Under the pieces are notes generated by a model, which saw only the letters and a list, made by a program, of their open reading frames with translations, had not been told where the DNA came from and did no database searches. A stretch of DNA of 64,000 nt from assembly GCF_017742835.1 (NCBI RefSeq), contig NZ_CP072392.1, positions 1,257,827 to 1,321,826 on the forward strand. The letters are read 5' to 3'. Source of the stretch: Aquabacter sp. L1I39. GTDB lineage: Bacteria; Pseudomonadota; Alphaproteobacteria; Rhizobiales; Xanthobacteraceae. Every line of letters begins with the position of its first letter. Positions within the stretch are counted from its first letter, which is position 1. The position numbers and the translations under genes were made by a program. Shown piece by piece: positions 1 to 8,373 of this stretch.

Positions 1-253
1 TGTCCCGGCCGGCCTGATGGATGGTGCCCGAGGATTGGATGTCGAGGCCGGCAATGGCGCGCAGCAAGGTGGTCTTGCCGCAGCCGGACGGGCCGAGAAA
101 GCAGACGAACTCGCCTTCCCCGACCTCCAGCGAGACGCCCTTCAGCGCCACGAAGTCCTTGAAACGCTTGGTGACATTCTCCACCACCAGATAGGGCGAG
201 CGCGCGGGCGGCTCAAGGGCAGCCAGCGCCAGCTCAACGGCGTGCTCAGTCAT
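1..253 (-). CDS. ABC transporter ATP-binding protein, N-terminal part only
   Basis: The start codon is at 253 on the minus strand and the gene runs off the left edge. About 84 residues are visible. They include a beta strand reading ENVTKRFKDFVALKG and an intact Walker A loop, GPSGCGKTT, as in importers of the CysA/PotA/FbpC type. The gene lies downstream of a periplasmic receptor gene on the same strand, so it is probably the energising subunit of that importer. The permease must be outside the window or elsewhere. The substrate cannot be read from this fragment; iron(III) or 2-aminoethylphosphonate is a guess from the neighbour. Confidence 0.9.
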   Translation of the reverse strand, partial: MTEHAVELALAALEPPARSPYLVVENVTKRFKDFVALKGVSLEVGEGEFVCFLGPSGCGKTTLLRAIAGLDIQSSGTIHQAGRD

Positions 254-408
254 GTGGAAGCCCCTCGATCTGCAACGCCGGCCCCCTGCGGCCCGGGCTG
301 CCCTGATCCCCCGTCGAAGGCTGCCGCATGCGGCATGCCTCCGGCAGTTCCCTTGCGATGGCCCGGTTTTTATGGCCCGCTGCCGACGCGCCGGACAGAA
401 GGGCTGGC

Positions 409-1422
409 TCAGCCCTTGGGCTCGGACTTGCTGCCGAAGCGCTTCTGCCACTCTTCGAGAATGGCGGCGCGATGGGAGGCGGCCCATTCAAAGTCGTTCT
501 TGATGAGCTTGGCCTTGATGTCCGCCGGCACGTTTTTGATGGCCTCTTCCATCGCCGGATTACCGAGGATGGCGTAGTTCTTGGCGTAGATCTTCATGGC
601 ATCGTCGGAGACGGCCCAGTCGATCAGCTTCTTGGCATCGGCCTCATTGGGTGTGCCCTTGATGATGGCCGAGGCCTCCACGTCCCAGCCGACGCCTTCG
701 GTCGGCACCACGGCCACCACCGGCGCGCCCTGGTTGATGACGCGGGCGGCGCGGAACTCGAAGGAAATGCCGATGGGATATTCGCCGGATGCCGCCAGCG
801 TGCAGGGCTTGGAGCCGGAATGGGTGTAGGTGGCGATGTTGTGGTGCAGGGCGTCCATATAGGCCCAGCCCTTCTGGTCGCCCCACATCTGCAGCCAGCT
901 GGACACGTCCAGGAAGCCGGTGCCGGAGGAGGCCGGATTGGGCATCACGATGAGGCCCTTATATTCCGGCTTGATGAGGTCGGCCCAGGAGGTGGGAATG
1001 GGCAGGTCCCGCTTCTTCATCTCCACCGTATTGACGCACAGCGCCGCGGCCCAGGCATTGGTGCCCACCCAGGTGGGCGGGGTGTCCTTGGAGACGAAGC
1101 GCGGGTCGATCTTGTCGAGGCCCTTGGGCGCATAGCCCTCGAGCATGCCTTCCGCGTCCAGCAATTGCAGCGAGGTGGCGGCGGTGCCGAGCACCACGTC
1201 CGCCTGGGGATTATCCTTTTCCGCGAGCAGCTTGGCGGTGATGATGCCGGTGGAATCGCGGACCCAGCGAATGCTGATGCCGGGATTCTTTTCCTCGAAG
1301 CTCTTCTTATAGACCGGCAGGAGATCGGCCTCCAGCGCAGTATAAACCGTCAATTCACCGGCATGGGCCACGCCGGAGAGCAACACCAAGCTCGCCGCCA
1401 AGAGGCTGGTGATCCGCGTCAT
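409..1422 (-). CDS. Periplasmic substrate-binding protein, iron(III)/2-aminoethylphosphonate ABC transporter type
   Basis: This 337-residue protein opens with a clear Sec signal peptide (MTRITSLLAASLVLLSGVAHA) and continues as a type 2 periplasmic receptor of the AfuA/FutA/PhnS group. Typical pieces are ELTVYTALEADLL after the signal, the stretch around NPASSGTG, and the C-terminal NYAILGNPAM. I chose the start at 1422 because GGAGAAAACC lies directly upstream; the longer start at 1446 adds eight residues before the signal peptide. It is followed 155 bp later by the ABC ATPase at the left edge. Related proteins bind ferric iron or 2-aminoethylphosphonate. I cannot decide which ligand from sequence alone. 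Confidence 0.85.
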   Translation of the reverse strand: MTRITSLLAASLVLLSGVAHAGELTVYTALEADLLPVYKKSFEEKNPGISIRWVRDSTGIITAKLLAEKDNPQADVVLGTAATSLQLLDAEGMLEGYAPKGLDKIDPRFVSKDTPPTWVGTNAWAAALCVNTVEMKKRDLPIPTSWADLIKPEYKGLIVMPNPASSGTGFLDVSSWLQMWGDQKGWAYMDALHHNIATYTHSGSKPCTLAASGEYPIGISFEFRAARVINQGAPVVAVVPTEGVGWDVEASAIIKGTPNEADAKKLIDWAVSDDAMKIYAKNYAILGNPAMEEAIKNVPADIKAKLIKNDFEWAASHRAAILEEWQKRFGSKSEPKG

Positions 1423-1612
1423 GGTTTTCTCCTGCACCGAGGCCATCCCTTCGGGCGGTTGTGCGCCGCCTAATGGCCAAGCCTAAGGTAGTGCTGGCGC
1501 CGTGACAGCCTTGTGACCGACAGGTGAACTTTCGGTCTCTCCTTACCGCTCTGGCCGATGCGGGAGGAGCCTGTCCATCGCAGCTCGCGGGTGTTCCCGA
1601 TGAGAACAACAG

Positions 1613-2076
1613 GCGGATATGCGCTGCGGCCACCTTGGCACGCCCGCCGCCATTGATCAGCTTGAGCCCGCTGATGGCACAGCGCTCGTCATAGGCGCGC
1701 AGCACGACGCGCCGACAAAATCCAGCTAACTGCCCGGTTCGATGAGAGCGAGAGGCATGCCCGGAGCGGTGGGGTCGGGAACGACGCGCGCGACCCTGGC
1801 GATCGCGAAACAGCCGCGGGTCTCCGCCACTTTCCGGGGTTCGTAATAAAAGATCCTGTCGCCGACACAGGCCTCGACGCGTCCCAGATAGGGGCGCGGG
1901 AATTGATACCGCTCAGCCGGGCTGTCGCCATAGAGAGAATCCGAGCGGTGATTGAAGATGCCGAATCCCATGTGCCCTGGCGAAAGGATAATCACCGAAC
2001 TCCGCCCTGGCGTTATCCGCTGAGAGCTGGATCTGCCCATAGCCTCATGGGCGAATGACCTGGCGCCTCGCATCAT
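1613..2076 (-). pseudogene. HNH endonuclease remnant (PUA-like N-terminus, internal deletion, C-terminal truncation)
   Basis: Two pieces of one known family lie back to back on the minus strand. The first (about 1971 to 1729) reads SPAERYQFPRPYLGRVEACV and later MPLALIEPGS, the N-terminal domain of HNH endonucleases that normally continue SYLDF. Here the Tyr codon is TAG, but LDF still follows in frame. The sequence then jumps, in another frame, to LRAYDERCAISGLKL...AAAHIR (about 1702 to 1613), the start of the HNH domain of the same family. Homology stops after HIR. The gene therefore has a nonsense codon, an internal deletion with a frame change, and a lost C-terminus. It cannot make an active nuclease. 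Confidence 0.75.
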
Positions 2077-2135
2077 CGCAATTGTGCTGCAGAGGGATTC
2101 GTTTGGTTACCTCCTTCTCGCTGATGGGATTCCGC

Positions 2136-3344
2136 TCAATCCAGCGGTGATCTCACGAAATGCTCGAGGATTGAGCTGTAGGGCGTGAAACCCACGCGGA
2201 GCCAGAACACCCGGCCACCCGGATTGTTCTCGATCGCCTCCAGAATCACGCGGTCTCCAGGACGGAAGCGCGCCGCCACCAAGGCATCAAATGCCGCCTG
2301 TCCCAGCCCGTCTCGGCGATAGTGCCGCACGATGTAGAACTGGCGCAGGAACACCCGCTCGCCGGACGGATCGGAGGGCTCTGGCTCTCGGCGGTGGGTG
2401 GCGTAGCCAACCACCTCGTCGTCCAGCATGAACAGGTCGACGCTCCACCCCTCCTCGTCTACGAACCGGCCGAAGCGCGCTTCCATCTGCTCGATGGTCA
2501 TGGGGTTTCGGTGGCCTTCGTCATCAGCCAGTTCGCGGTTCATCCGCGCGAGAAGCGGGAAGTCCGACCGCACATGGGGCCGCACCGTCACCTTGCCAGC
2601 GAATTTCGAGGCACCGGCTCCCCCTTTCGGGTCGAGGTCCGCCGATTTCGGCAGGCTGTCCCCATGGGGGCCCAGATATTGCAGGACAATGTCCCGCTCA
2701 TCGAGGATATGCGCCTTCAGTACCGCCAGAAGCCGCTCCGTGCTGCGGGCGCGAACCGCCTCTAGAATGGCCGCATGCCCGCGCGCGGCGGCCTGGAGCT
2801 GCTCGGGATCGGGATGCATCATCAGGTGGACGAGGCGCAGCTCGGTGGCGAGCCGCGTGAAGGTGTCGGTGATGCGCTCATTGTGGCCCGCGCGGCAAAG
2901 CGCAGCGTGAAAGGCCACGTCCGCCTCGATCATCCGGCCGGGCGCATTGGCCAAGGCGGCGGTCTCGGTTTCCCGTAAGGCCGCTTCAATGCCGGCGAAG
3001 TCAGACGCTTCGATCACCCGGACCGCCTCTTCCGCGGCTGTGCATTCGAGCACGGCCCGCAGCGTGTAGATGTCCGCCACCTCGCGCTGGTTCAGCTTGC
3101 GCACGAACGAGCCGCGAAACGGATGCCCGGTCAGGAGGCCGGTCTCCTGGAGCCGACGTGACGCCTCCCGCACGGGTCCGCGGCTGACGCCCAGGCGCTC
3201 GGCAATCTCGGCCTCGCGCAGCTTGTCGCCGGGACGCAGTTCGCCGTTGAGGATGATCTGGGAGATTTCCTCGGTCACGGTCTCAACGAGCGTGCGGCGC
3301 TTCACGGGGGAAGCGCCCGGCTCCTCGGCGGTGCTGTCCATCAT
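2136..3344 (-). CDS. GntR/FCD-family transcriptional regulator fused to a GNAT acetyltransferase domain
   Basis: This 402-residue protein has three parts. Residues 15-82 form a GntR winged helix (LGVSRGPVREASRRLQE). Residues 88-222 form an FCD ligand-binding domain with the usual metal ligands Asp142, His146, His190 and His212. After a linker, residues 252-398 form a complete GNAT fold with the acetyl-CoA loop RRDGLG at 343-348. FadR/VanR-type GntR proteins normally end near residue 230, so the last 170 residues are an added domain. The domain is strikingly similar to the free GNAT protein encoded at 6326-6796 (shared EDEGHRNPMT/DDEGHRNPMT and YLRQF/FLRQF). The gene is divergent from the oxidoreductase gene, with palindromes between them, so it very likely controls the cluster and itself. 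A ligand sensed by acetylation or acetyl-CoA binding is inference. Confidence 0.9.
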   Translation of the reverse strand: MMDSTAEEPGASPVKRRTLVETVTEEISQIILNGELRPGDKLREAEIAERLGVSRGPVREASRRLQETGLLTGHPFRGSFVRKLNQREVADIYTLRAVLECTAAEEAVRVIEASDFAGIEAALRETETAALANAPGRMIEADVAFHAALCRAGHNERITDTFTRLATELRLVHLMMHPDPEQLQAAARGHAAILEAVRARSTERLLAVLKAHILDERDIVLQYLGPHGDSLPKSADLDPKGGAGASKFAGKVTVRPHVRSDFPLLARMNRELADDEGHRNPMTIEQMEARFGRFVDEEGWSVDLFMLDDEVVGYATHRREPEPSDPSGERVFLRQFYIVRHYRRDGLGQAAFDALVAARFRPGDRVILEAIENNPGGRVFWLRVGFTPYSSILEHFVRSPLD

Positions 3345-3400
3345 GTCTCCTTCGAACTGCGGGGATCATAAAAGCCCGGAGGGATGGTTCAAGATAATTT

Positions 3401-3433
3401 ATTGTTGACAATATTTTGTCTGGCATATTTTCT
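3401..3433 (+). promoter_or_regulatory. Divergent promoter region with overlapping palindromes, candidate GntR operator
   Basis: The 118-bp gap between the divergent regulator and oxidoreductase genes holds an AT-rich block. ATTGTTGACAAT at 3401-3412 is an inverted repeat. It overlaps a second perfect one, GACAA-TATT-TTGTC, at 3407-3420. TTGACA at 3405-3410 can act as a -35 box for the plus-strand operon, with a weak T-rich -10 near 3426-3433. FCD-type GntR regulators commonly bind TTGT/ACAA-type palindromes, so this is the obvious operator. Its use is inferred. Confidence 0.55.
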
Positions 3434-3462
3434 GTGACCACCTTCGCAGTGGAGCAGAACCC

Positions 3463-4785
3463 GTGCCCCCGATGCCTACCGACATTTTCGCCAAGGATTT
3501 CAAGGCGGAGCCTTATTGGTGGGACGACGCTGCGCCCCAGACATGCACGCCGGACCTGCCCGCCCAAGCCGATCTCGTCATTGTCGGCAGCGGCTTTTGC
3601 GGCCTCGGTGCGGCGCGGCGGGCGCTGGAACTGGGGGCCAAGCCCGTGGTCCTGGATGCCGGGGCCATCGCCGGTGGCGCCAGTTCGCGCAGTGGCGCCA
3701 TGCTGTCGGCAGGGCAGAAATTCCTGCTGAACGGAACCTCAGACCAATTGGGCGCCGACCTGATCGAAGCCCTGACAACGGCCCATGCCGAGGCCTTCGA
3801 TCATGTCCGGGGTCTCGCGGCGGCCTATGGCGCGCCCGTCGAACTGTTCCAGCCGTCCGGGCGCCTCTTCCTGGCGGCGGTTCCGAAGGATCTCGACCGC
3901 TTCGTCGGCCACGCCCGCATCCTGTCCAGCCTCGCCGGCCTCACGGCCAGCGTGCTCGGGCCGCAGGACTTGCAGCGTGAAATCCGCACGCGCCACTATC
4001 ATGGCGGGCTCCTGGTGGAGGACTTTGGCGGACTGCACCCCTCGCGCTTTGCGTGCGCCCTGCTCAAGGACGTGCAGCAGCGCGGCGCCATTGTGCGCTC
4101 CCACACCGCCGTCAGCACCGTACGCCGGGTGGGCGAGGGTTTCCTCGTTCACACCCCCGCAGGCGACATCCGCACGCCTCATGTGCTCTTCGCCACCAAC
4201 GCCTATACCGACAGCGCGCAGACCTGGGTGCGCCAGCGCGTGGCACGGGTCGGATCCTACATGATCGCCACCGAGGCCATCGGACGCGAGGCGGTGAGCG
4301 CCCTGATGCCCACCCGGCGCATGTATTCGGACAGCAAGCGCAACCTTTGGTATTTCCGCCCCTCCCCGGATGGCACACGCATCCTGCTCGGCGCCCGGCC
4401 GGGCCTCATTCCTGGCGTGCCCGAGCGTGCCGCGCCGCTTCTGCATCGCTCTCTCGCCCAGATCTTCCCCAGCCTTGCCACGGTCAAGATCTCTCATGCC
4501 TGGAGTGGGTCCGTGGCCATGACGCGCAGCCACCTCCAGCATATGGGCCAGCACGAGGGATGCTGGTTCGCGGTCGGCTGCAATGGCAGCGGCGTCGGCA
4601 TCATGCCCTGGCTGGGGCAGCTTGCGGTGGAGCGCATGCTGGGCGCGCGCGCAACGCCGACGGTGTTCGAGCGCCTGCCCTTCGGGCGGCTCCCCAATGT
4701 GGCGGGGCGGCCCTGGTATGTGCCGGCCGCGGCGGGCGCCTTCGGCTTGATGGATTGGCTCGATCGCAGGCAGGCAAGCCTGTGA
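3463..4785 (+). CDS. FAD-dependent amine/amino acid oxidoreductase (DAO family)
   Basis: This 440-residue flavoprotein carries the dinucleotide-binding loop GSGFCG at residues 42-47 after a strand reading ADLVIVG. Near the C-terminus it has the DAO-family segment with GCNGSGVGIMPWLG, which closes on the flavin. The architecture matches gamma-glutamylputrescine oxidase (PuuB) and similar amine oxidases, which convert an amine to an aldehyde. The gene probably starts at GTG 3463, with GGAG 8 bp upstream; ATG 3472 is an alternative. The next gene is an aldehyde dehydrogenase only 23 bp away, so the product aldehyde is probably oxidised directly. No PuuA or PuuD homologue is in the window, so the substrate is unlikely to be simply gamma-glutamylputrescine. 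Confidence 0.85.
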   Translation: MPPMPTDIFAKDFKAEPYWWDDAAPQTCTPDLPAQADLVIVGSGFCGLGAARRALELGAKPVVLDAGAIAGGASSRSGAMLSAGQKFLLNGTSDQLGADLIEALTTAHAEAFDHVRGLAAAYGAPVELFQPSGRLFLAAVPKDLDRFVGHARILSSLAGLTASVLGPQDLQREIRTRHYHGGLLVEDFGGLHPSRFACALLKDVQQRGAIVRSHTAVSTVRRVGEGFLVHTPAGDIRTPHVLFATNAYTDSAQTWVRQRVARVGSYMIATEAIGREAVSALMPTRRMYSDSKRNLWYFRPSPDGTRILLGARPGLIPGVPERAAPLLHRSLAQIFPSLATVKISHAWSGSVAMTRSHLQHMGQHEGCWFAVGCNGSGVGIMPWLGQLAVERMLGARATPTVFERLPFGRLPNVAGRPWYVPAAAGAFGLMDWLDRRQASL

Positions 4786-4808
4786 TTGAGGGATTGGACG
4801 GAGCGACC

Positions 4809-6326
4809 ATGACGACCCACCCCTCCCCCCGGCACCACCCCTTCTGGACCGATGTGGCGCGCCTGGTGCAGATCGAGACCCGTGCCTTCATCGACGGTGA
4901 TTATGTGCCGGCCGCGGATGGGCGCACCTTCGCCTGCATCAATCCGGCCACCGGCGCCGTGCTCGGTGCCGTCGCCGCATGCAGCATCCAGGATGTGGAC
5001 CGCGCCGCCGCCGCCGCCCGGCGGAGCTTCGAGAGCGGGCGCTGGTCGCGATGCGACCCGGCGGTGCGCCGGCGAACTCTGATCCGGCTCGCGGATCTCA
5101 TCGAAGAACATCGCGACACCCTCGCGATCCTGGAAACGTTGGACACCGGAAAGCTGATCCGTGATTCCGCAACGCTGGACATTCCGGGTTCGGCCGATGT
5201 GTTCCGCTTCTTCGGCGAAGCGTGCGACAAACTCCTCGACGAGGCCGTTCCGGTGGGCACCGGCGCCCTGGCGACCATCACGCGCGAGCCGGTCGGGGTT
5301 GTCGGCGCAGTGGTGCCCTGGAACTTCCCGCTCAAGATGGCCGCTTGGAAATGTGCACCCGCACTTGCCGCCGGCAACAGCGTCATTCTCAAGCCGGCGG
5401 AGCAGTCCCCGCTCACGGCCCTTTACCTCGCGGGCCTTGCGGCGGAAGCGGGCATTCCCCGCGGCGTCTTCAACGTGCTCCCGGGCTTCGGCCCCGATGC
5501 GGGCGCCCCCATCGGCCTGCATCCGGATATTGACTGCGTCGGCTTCACGGGCTCGACCGAAGTGGGCAAGCTGTTCCTCGGCTATGCCGGCAGGTCGAAC
5601 ATGAAGCGGGTCTGGCTGGAATGCGGCGGCAAGAGCGCCTTCATTGTCTTTCCCGATGCGCGCGACCTGAAGGCCGCCGCGCAGGCCGCTGCCGCCGGCA
5701 TCTTCTTCAACCAGGGTGAGATCTGCTCGGCCACTTCGCGCCTGTTTGTCCATGAGGACATTCGCGCGGACTTCACGGCGCTGCTGCTGGAGGCCGCCCG
5801 CGCCTACATGCCGGGCGACCCGCTCGACCTTGCCTCCGGCATGGGCGCCATGGTCAGCGCTGAGCAAACGCAGCGCGTCTTGTCCTATATCGAGACCGGC
5901 AAGAGCGAGGCGAACCTGCTGTGCGGCGGCGGCCGGGTGCTGGCGGAAAGCGGGGGCAGCTTCATCGCGCCCACCATCTTCGCCGATGTGGATCCGCGCG
6001 CGGTGATCGCCACCGAGGAAATCTTCGGCCCGGTCCTGTCCATCATCCCCTTCCGCAATGAGGCCGAGGTGGTCAGCCTTGCGAACGCCTCCATTTATGG
6101 CCTCGGGGCGTCCGTCTGGACCTCGTGTCTCGACCGCGCGGTGCGCCTGTCCCGCGCCCTCCATGTGGGCAGCGTGAGCGTGAACGCGGTTGACCATGTG
6201 GACCTGCGCACGCCCTTCGGCGGGGTGAAGCAGTCCGGCAATGGGCGCGATCTCTCGCTGCACGCCTTCGAGAAATATCTCGACCTCAAGACCACCTGGA
6301 TTTCCATCGGGGAGGCGGCTGCGTGA
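4809..6326 (+). CDS. NAD(P)-dependent aldehyde dehydrogenase (PuuC/BetB-like)
   Basis: The 505-residue protein has the full ALDH signature set: PWNFP at 170-174, FTGST at 246-250, the general base Glu271 in LECGGKSA, and the nucleophile Cys306 in QGEICSATSR. The C-terminal FGGVKQSGNGRD is typical of gamma-aminobutyraldehyde and betaine aldehyde dehydrogenases. The enzyme would oxidise the aldehyde made by the upstream FAD enzyme to a carboxylate. I placed the start at ATG 4809, where alignment to the family begins; the same frame is open much further upstream only because it overlaps the oxidoreductase gene. Its stop overlaps the start of the GNAT gene, indicating translational coupling. Confidence 0.92.
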   Translation: MTTHPSPRHHPFWTDVARLVQIETRAFIDGDYVPAADGRTFACINPATGAVLGAVAACSIQDVDRAAAAARRSFESGRWSRCDPAVRRRTLIRLADLIEEHRDTLAILETLDTGKLIRDSATLDIPGSADVFRFFGEACDKLLDEAVPVGTGALATITREPVGVVGAVVPWNFPLKMAAWKCAPALAAGNSVILKPAEQSPLTALYLAGLAAEAGIPRGVFNVLPGFGPDAGAPIGLHPDIDCVGFTGSTEVGKLFLGYAGRSNMKRVWLECGGKSAFIVFPDARDLKAAAQAAAAGIFFNQGEICSATSRLFVHEDIRADFTALLLEAARAYMPGDPLDLASGMGAMVSAEQTQRVLSYIETGKSEANLLCGGGRVLAESGGSFIAPTIFADVDPRAVIATEEIFGPVLSIIPFRNEAEVVSLANASIYGLGASVWTSCLDRAVRLSRALHVGSVSVNAVDHVDLRTPFGGVKQSGNGRDLSLHAFEKYLDLKTTWISIGEAAA

Positions 6327-6796
6327 TGACCGCACCAAGCATGCCAGTTCTGCGCACCGCGACCGCCGCGGACCTGCCCGCCATCGCCCGGATGAACCGC
6401 GCGCTCATCGAGGACGAGGGCCATCGCAACCCCATGACCCTCGACCAGTTGGAGGCGCGCGCGCAGGGCTTCCTCGACAGCCCCGACTGGCATGTGGACC
6501 TGATCGAGCAGGACGGCCGCCTGGCCGGATACGCCACTTGGCGCTGGGAGAGCGACATCGCCGAGCCCTCCGGCCAGCGCATCTATCTGCGCCAGTTCTT
6601 CATCGCCCGCGAGGCGCGGGGCGCGGGCCTGGGTCGGCGGGCCTTCACCCTCCTGATGCACGAGCGCTTCCCGCCGGGCGCGCGCATTCTGCTGGAAGTG
6701 CTGCACAGCAATCCCACCGGCCAGGCATTCTGGGCGCGCATGGGCTTTGAGCCCTATGCCGTCCATCTGGAACGCCGTGCCGCCCCGACCGTCTGA
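6326..6796 (+). CDS. GNAT-family N-acetyltransferase
   Basis: This 156-residue single-domain GNAT has the acetyl-CoA pyrophosphate loop RGAGLG at residues 98-103 and the C-terminal strand GFEPYAVHLE. The start ATG overlaps the TGA of the aldehyde dehydrogenase gene; GTG 6323 is also possible, and GGGGAGG at about 6309 serves either. It is a clear paralogue of the C-terminal domain of the GntR fusion regulator at 2136-3344: the two align from ARMNR through the last helix, with about half the residues identical by eye. It probably acetylates a pathway amine or a related inhibitory metabolite. The acceptor is unknown. Confidence 0.88.
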   Translation: MTAPSMPVLRTATAADLPAIARMNRALIEDEGHRNPMTLDQLEARAQGFLDSPDWHVDLIEQDGRLAGYATWRWESDIAEPSGQRIYLRQFFIAREARGAGLGRRAFTLLMHERFPPGARILLEVLHSNPTGQAFWARMGFEPYAVHLERRAAPTV

Positions 6797-6824
6797 GACC
6801 CCATCGATCACGAGGAAAATCCCG

Positions 6825-8315
6825 ATGAGCGCACCCGTCACCGACGCCACCCGCATCGGACGCGCAAGCGGCGCCAAGGCGCCGGAATTCCAGGAATTGT
6901 ACGATTTCGACGCGGCCGCCCTGACGCTGACCAGCGCCGTCTTCCCCTATGACAGCAAGATCCACCGCGCCCATGTGGTCATGCTGGCCGAGCAGGCGAT
7001 CCTGTCCGCCGACGAGGCCAGCCGCATCCTGCGCGGCCTGGCCCTGGCGGACGCACGGGCCGAGGACGATCCCGCCCTGCGGACCTATCTGCCCTATGAG
7101 GCCGCGTTGAAGCGCGAGATCGGCTCGGTGGCGGGCAAGATGCATATCGGCCGCAGCCGCAACGACTTGGCCAATGCGGGCAAGCGGATGTTCCTGCGGG
7201 ACCAGCTGCTGCGGACCATCGCAGCGGTCATCGGGCTGCGCGAAGCCGTGGTCGAGAAGGCGGCGGACCACCTCCACACGGTCATGGTGGTCTATACCCA
7301 GCGCAAGGAAGCTCAGCCCATCACGCTCGGCCACTATCTGATGGCCATCAGCGAAAACCTGGGCAAGGCCCTCGACCGGTTCCGCGAGCTCTATCCGCGC
7401 GTCAACCAGTGCCCGCTCGGCGCGGCCGCCACCGCCGGAACGGGCTGGCCGCTCGATCGCGAGCGTACGGCGGCGCTCCTGGGCTTTGACGGGCTGGTGG
7501 TGAACAGCATCGAGGGCGTTGCCGGTTGGGACCATGTGGCGGAGTTCGCCTTCGACAACGCGCTCTTCCTCAGCGCCCTGAGCCGCCTCGCCTCGGAGAT
7601 CCAGCTCTGGAGCAGCGACGAATACCAGATGGCGGAGCTGGATGCCTCCTTCGCCGGCACCAGCAGCATCATGCCGCAGAAGAAGAATCCGGATTCCCTG
7701 GAGCGCAGCCGCAAGGCGGCGTTCGCGGCCATGGGGCCGCTGGTCGGCATCCTCACCTCACTGAACGGCATCGAATATCAATACAGCGCCGCCCGCGTGG
7801 AACTGGAGCCGCGCTCCATCGACGCCATGATCGCCGCCACCCATGCCATGACCGGCGTGGTGCGCACCCTGCATCCCAACAAGGCGCAGATGCTGCGCTA
7901 TGCGGCGGAAAACTACGCCACCATGACGGACCTGACCGACATGCTGGTGCGCCGCGTGGGCATCGACTACCGGGAGGCCCACGAGATCGTGGCCCGGGTG
8001 GTGATGAGCGCCATCGAGCGAGGCATCAAGGCGAACCATATCGGGCTCGACTTGGTCCAGGAGGCCGCCATCGCCCAGACCGGCCAGCCCATCGCGGTGG
8101 GGGCGCAGGACATCGCCGACGCCCTCGACCCGGTGCAGAACGTGGCGCGCCGCAAGGGCAAGGGCATGCCGGCGCCGGACTCCGTAAAGGCCGCCATTGA
8201 CGAGGCGCGCCTCGCCCTTGACGCCGACCGCTCCTGGCTGGACCGGACCACCCAGCGGCTCGCCACGGCGGACGCCCAGCTCGCCGCCGCGGTCGCGGCC
8301 AATTGCGGCGGCTGA
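6825..8315 (+). CDS. Argininosuccinate lyase-family (fumarase/aspartase superfamily) lyase
   Basis: The 496-residue protein carries the superfamily signature GTSSIMPQKKNPD at residues 278-290, with the flexible-loop serines, and MHIGRSRND at 106-114, equivalent to the ArgH substrate-binding segment. It starts at ATG 6825 with GAGGA 8 bp upstream. ArgH proteins are usually about 460-470 residues, so this one is slightly long, with an extended C-terminus. It sits between a GNAT gene and an amino acid importer in a regulated catabolic cluster rather than beside argG. A catabolic C-N lyase acting on an N-substituted aspartate or argininosuccinate-like compound therefore fits better than arginine biosynthesis. 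That reassignment is inference. Confidence 0.85.
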   Translation: MSAPVTDATRIGRASGAKAPEFQELYDFDAAALTLTSAVFPYDSKIHRAHVVMLAEQAILSADEASRILRGLALADARAEDDPALRTYLPYEAALKREIGSVAGKMHIGRSRNDLANAGKRMFLRDQLLRTIAAVIGLREAVVEKAADHLHTVMVVYTQRKEAQPITLGHYLMAISENLGKALDRFRELYPRVNQCPLGAAATAGTGWPLDRERTAALLGFDGLVVNSIEGVAGWDHVAEFAFDNALFLSALSRLASEIQLWSSDEYQMAELDASFAGTSSIMPQKKNPDSLERSRKAAFAAMGPLVGILTSLNGIEYQYSAARVELEPRSIDAMIAATHAMTGVVRTLHPNKAQMLRYAAENYATMTDLTDMLVRRVGIDYREAHEIVARVVMSAIERGIKANHIGLDLVQEAAIAQTGQPIAVGAQDIADALDPVQNVARRKGKGMPAPDSVKAAIDEARLALDADRSWLDRTTQRLATADAQLAAAVAANCGG

Positions 8316-8373
8316 AGCCGCCCCGCCACAGCAATCAAACGTCCGCGGATGGCTCAAAAAAGAGGGGACAGCC

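Noticed and set aside
328..1473. A 381-codon plus-strand frame
   Set aside because: It is antisense to the well-supported substrate-binding protein gene and reads as low-complexity Gly/His-rich sequence.
4494..6338. A 614-codon open frame on the minus strand
   Set aside because: It lies opposite the oxidoreductase and aldehyde dehydrogenase genes, has no family resemblance, and arises from high-GC codon bias.
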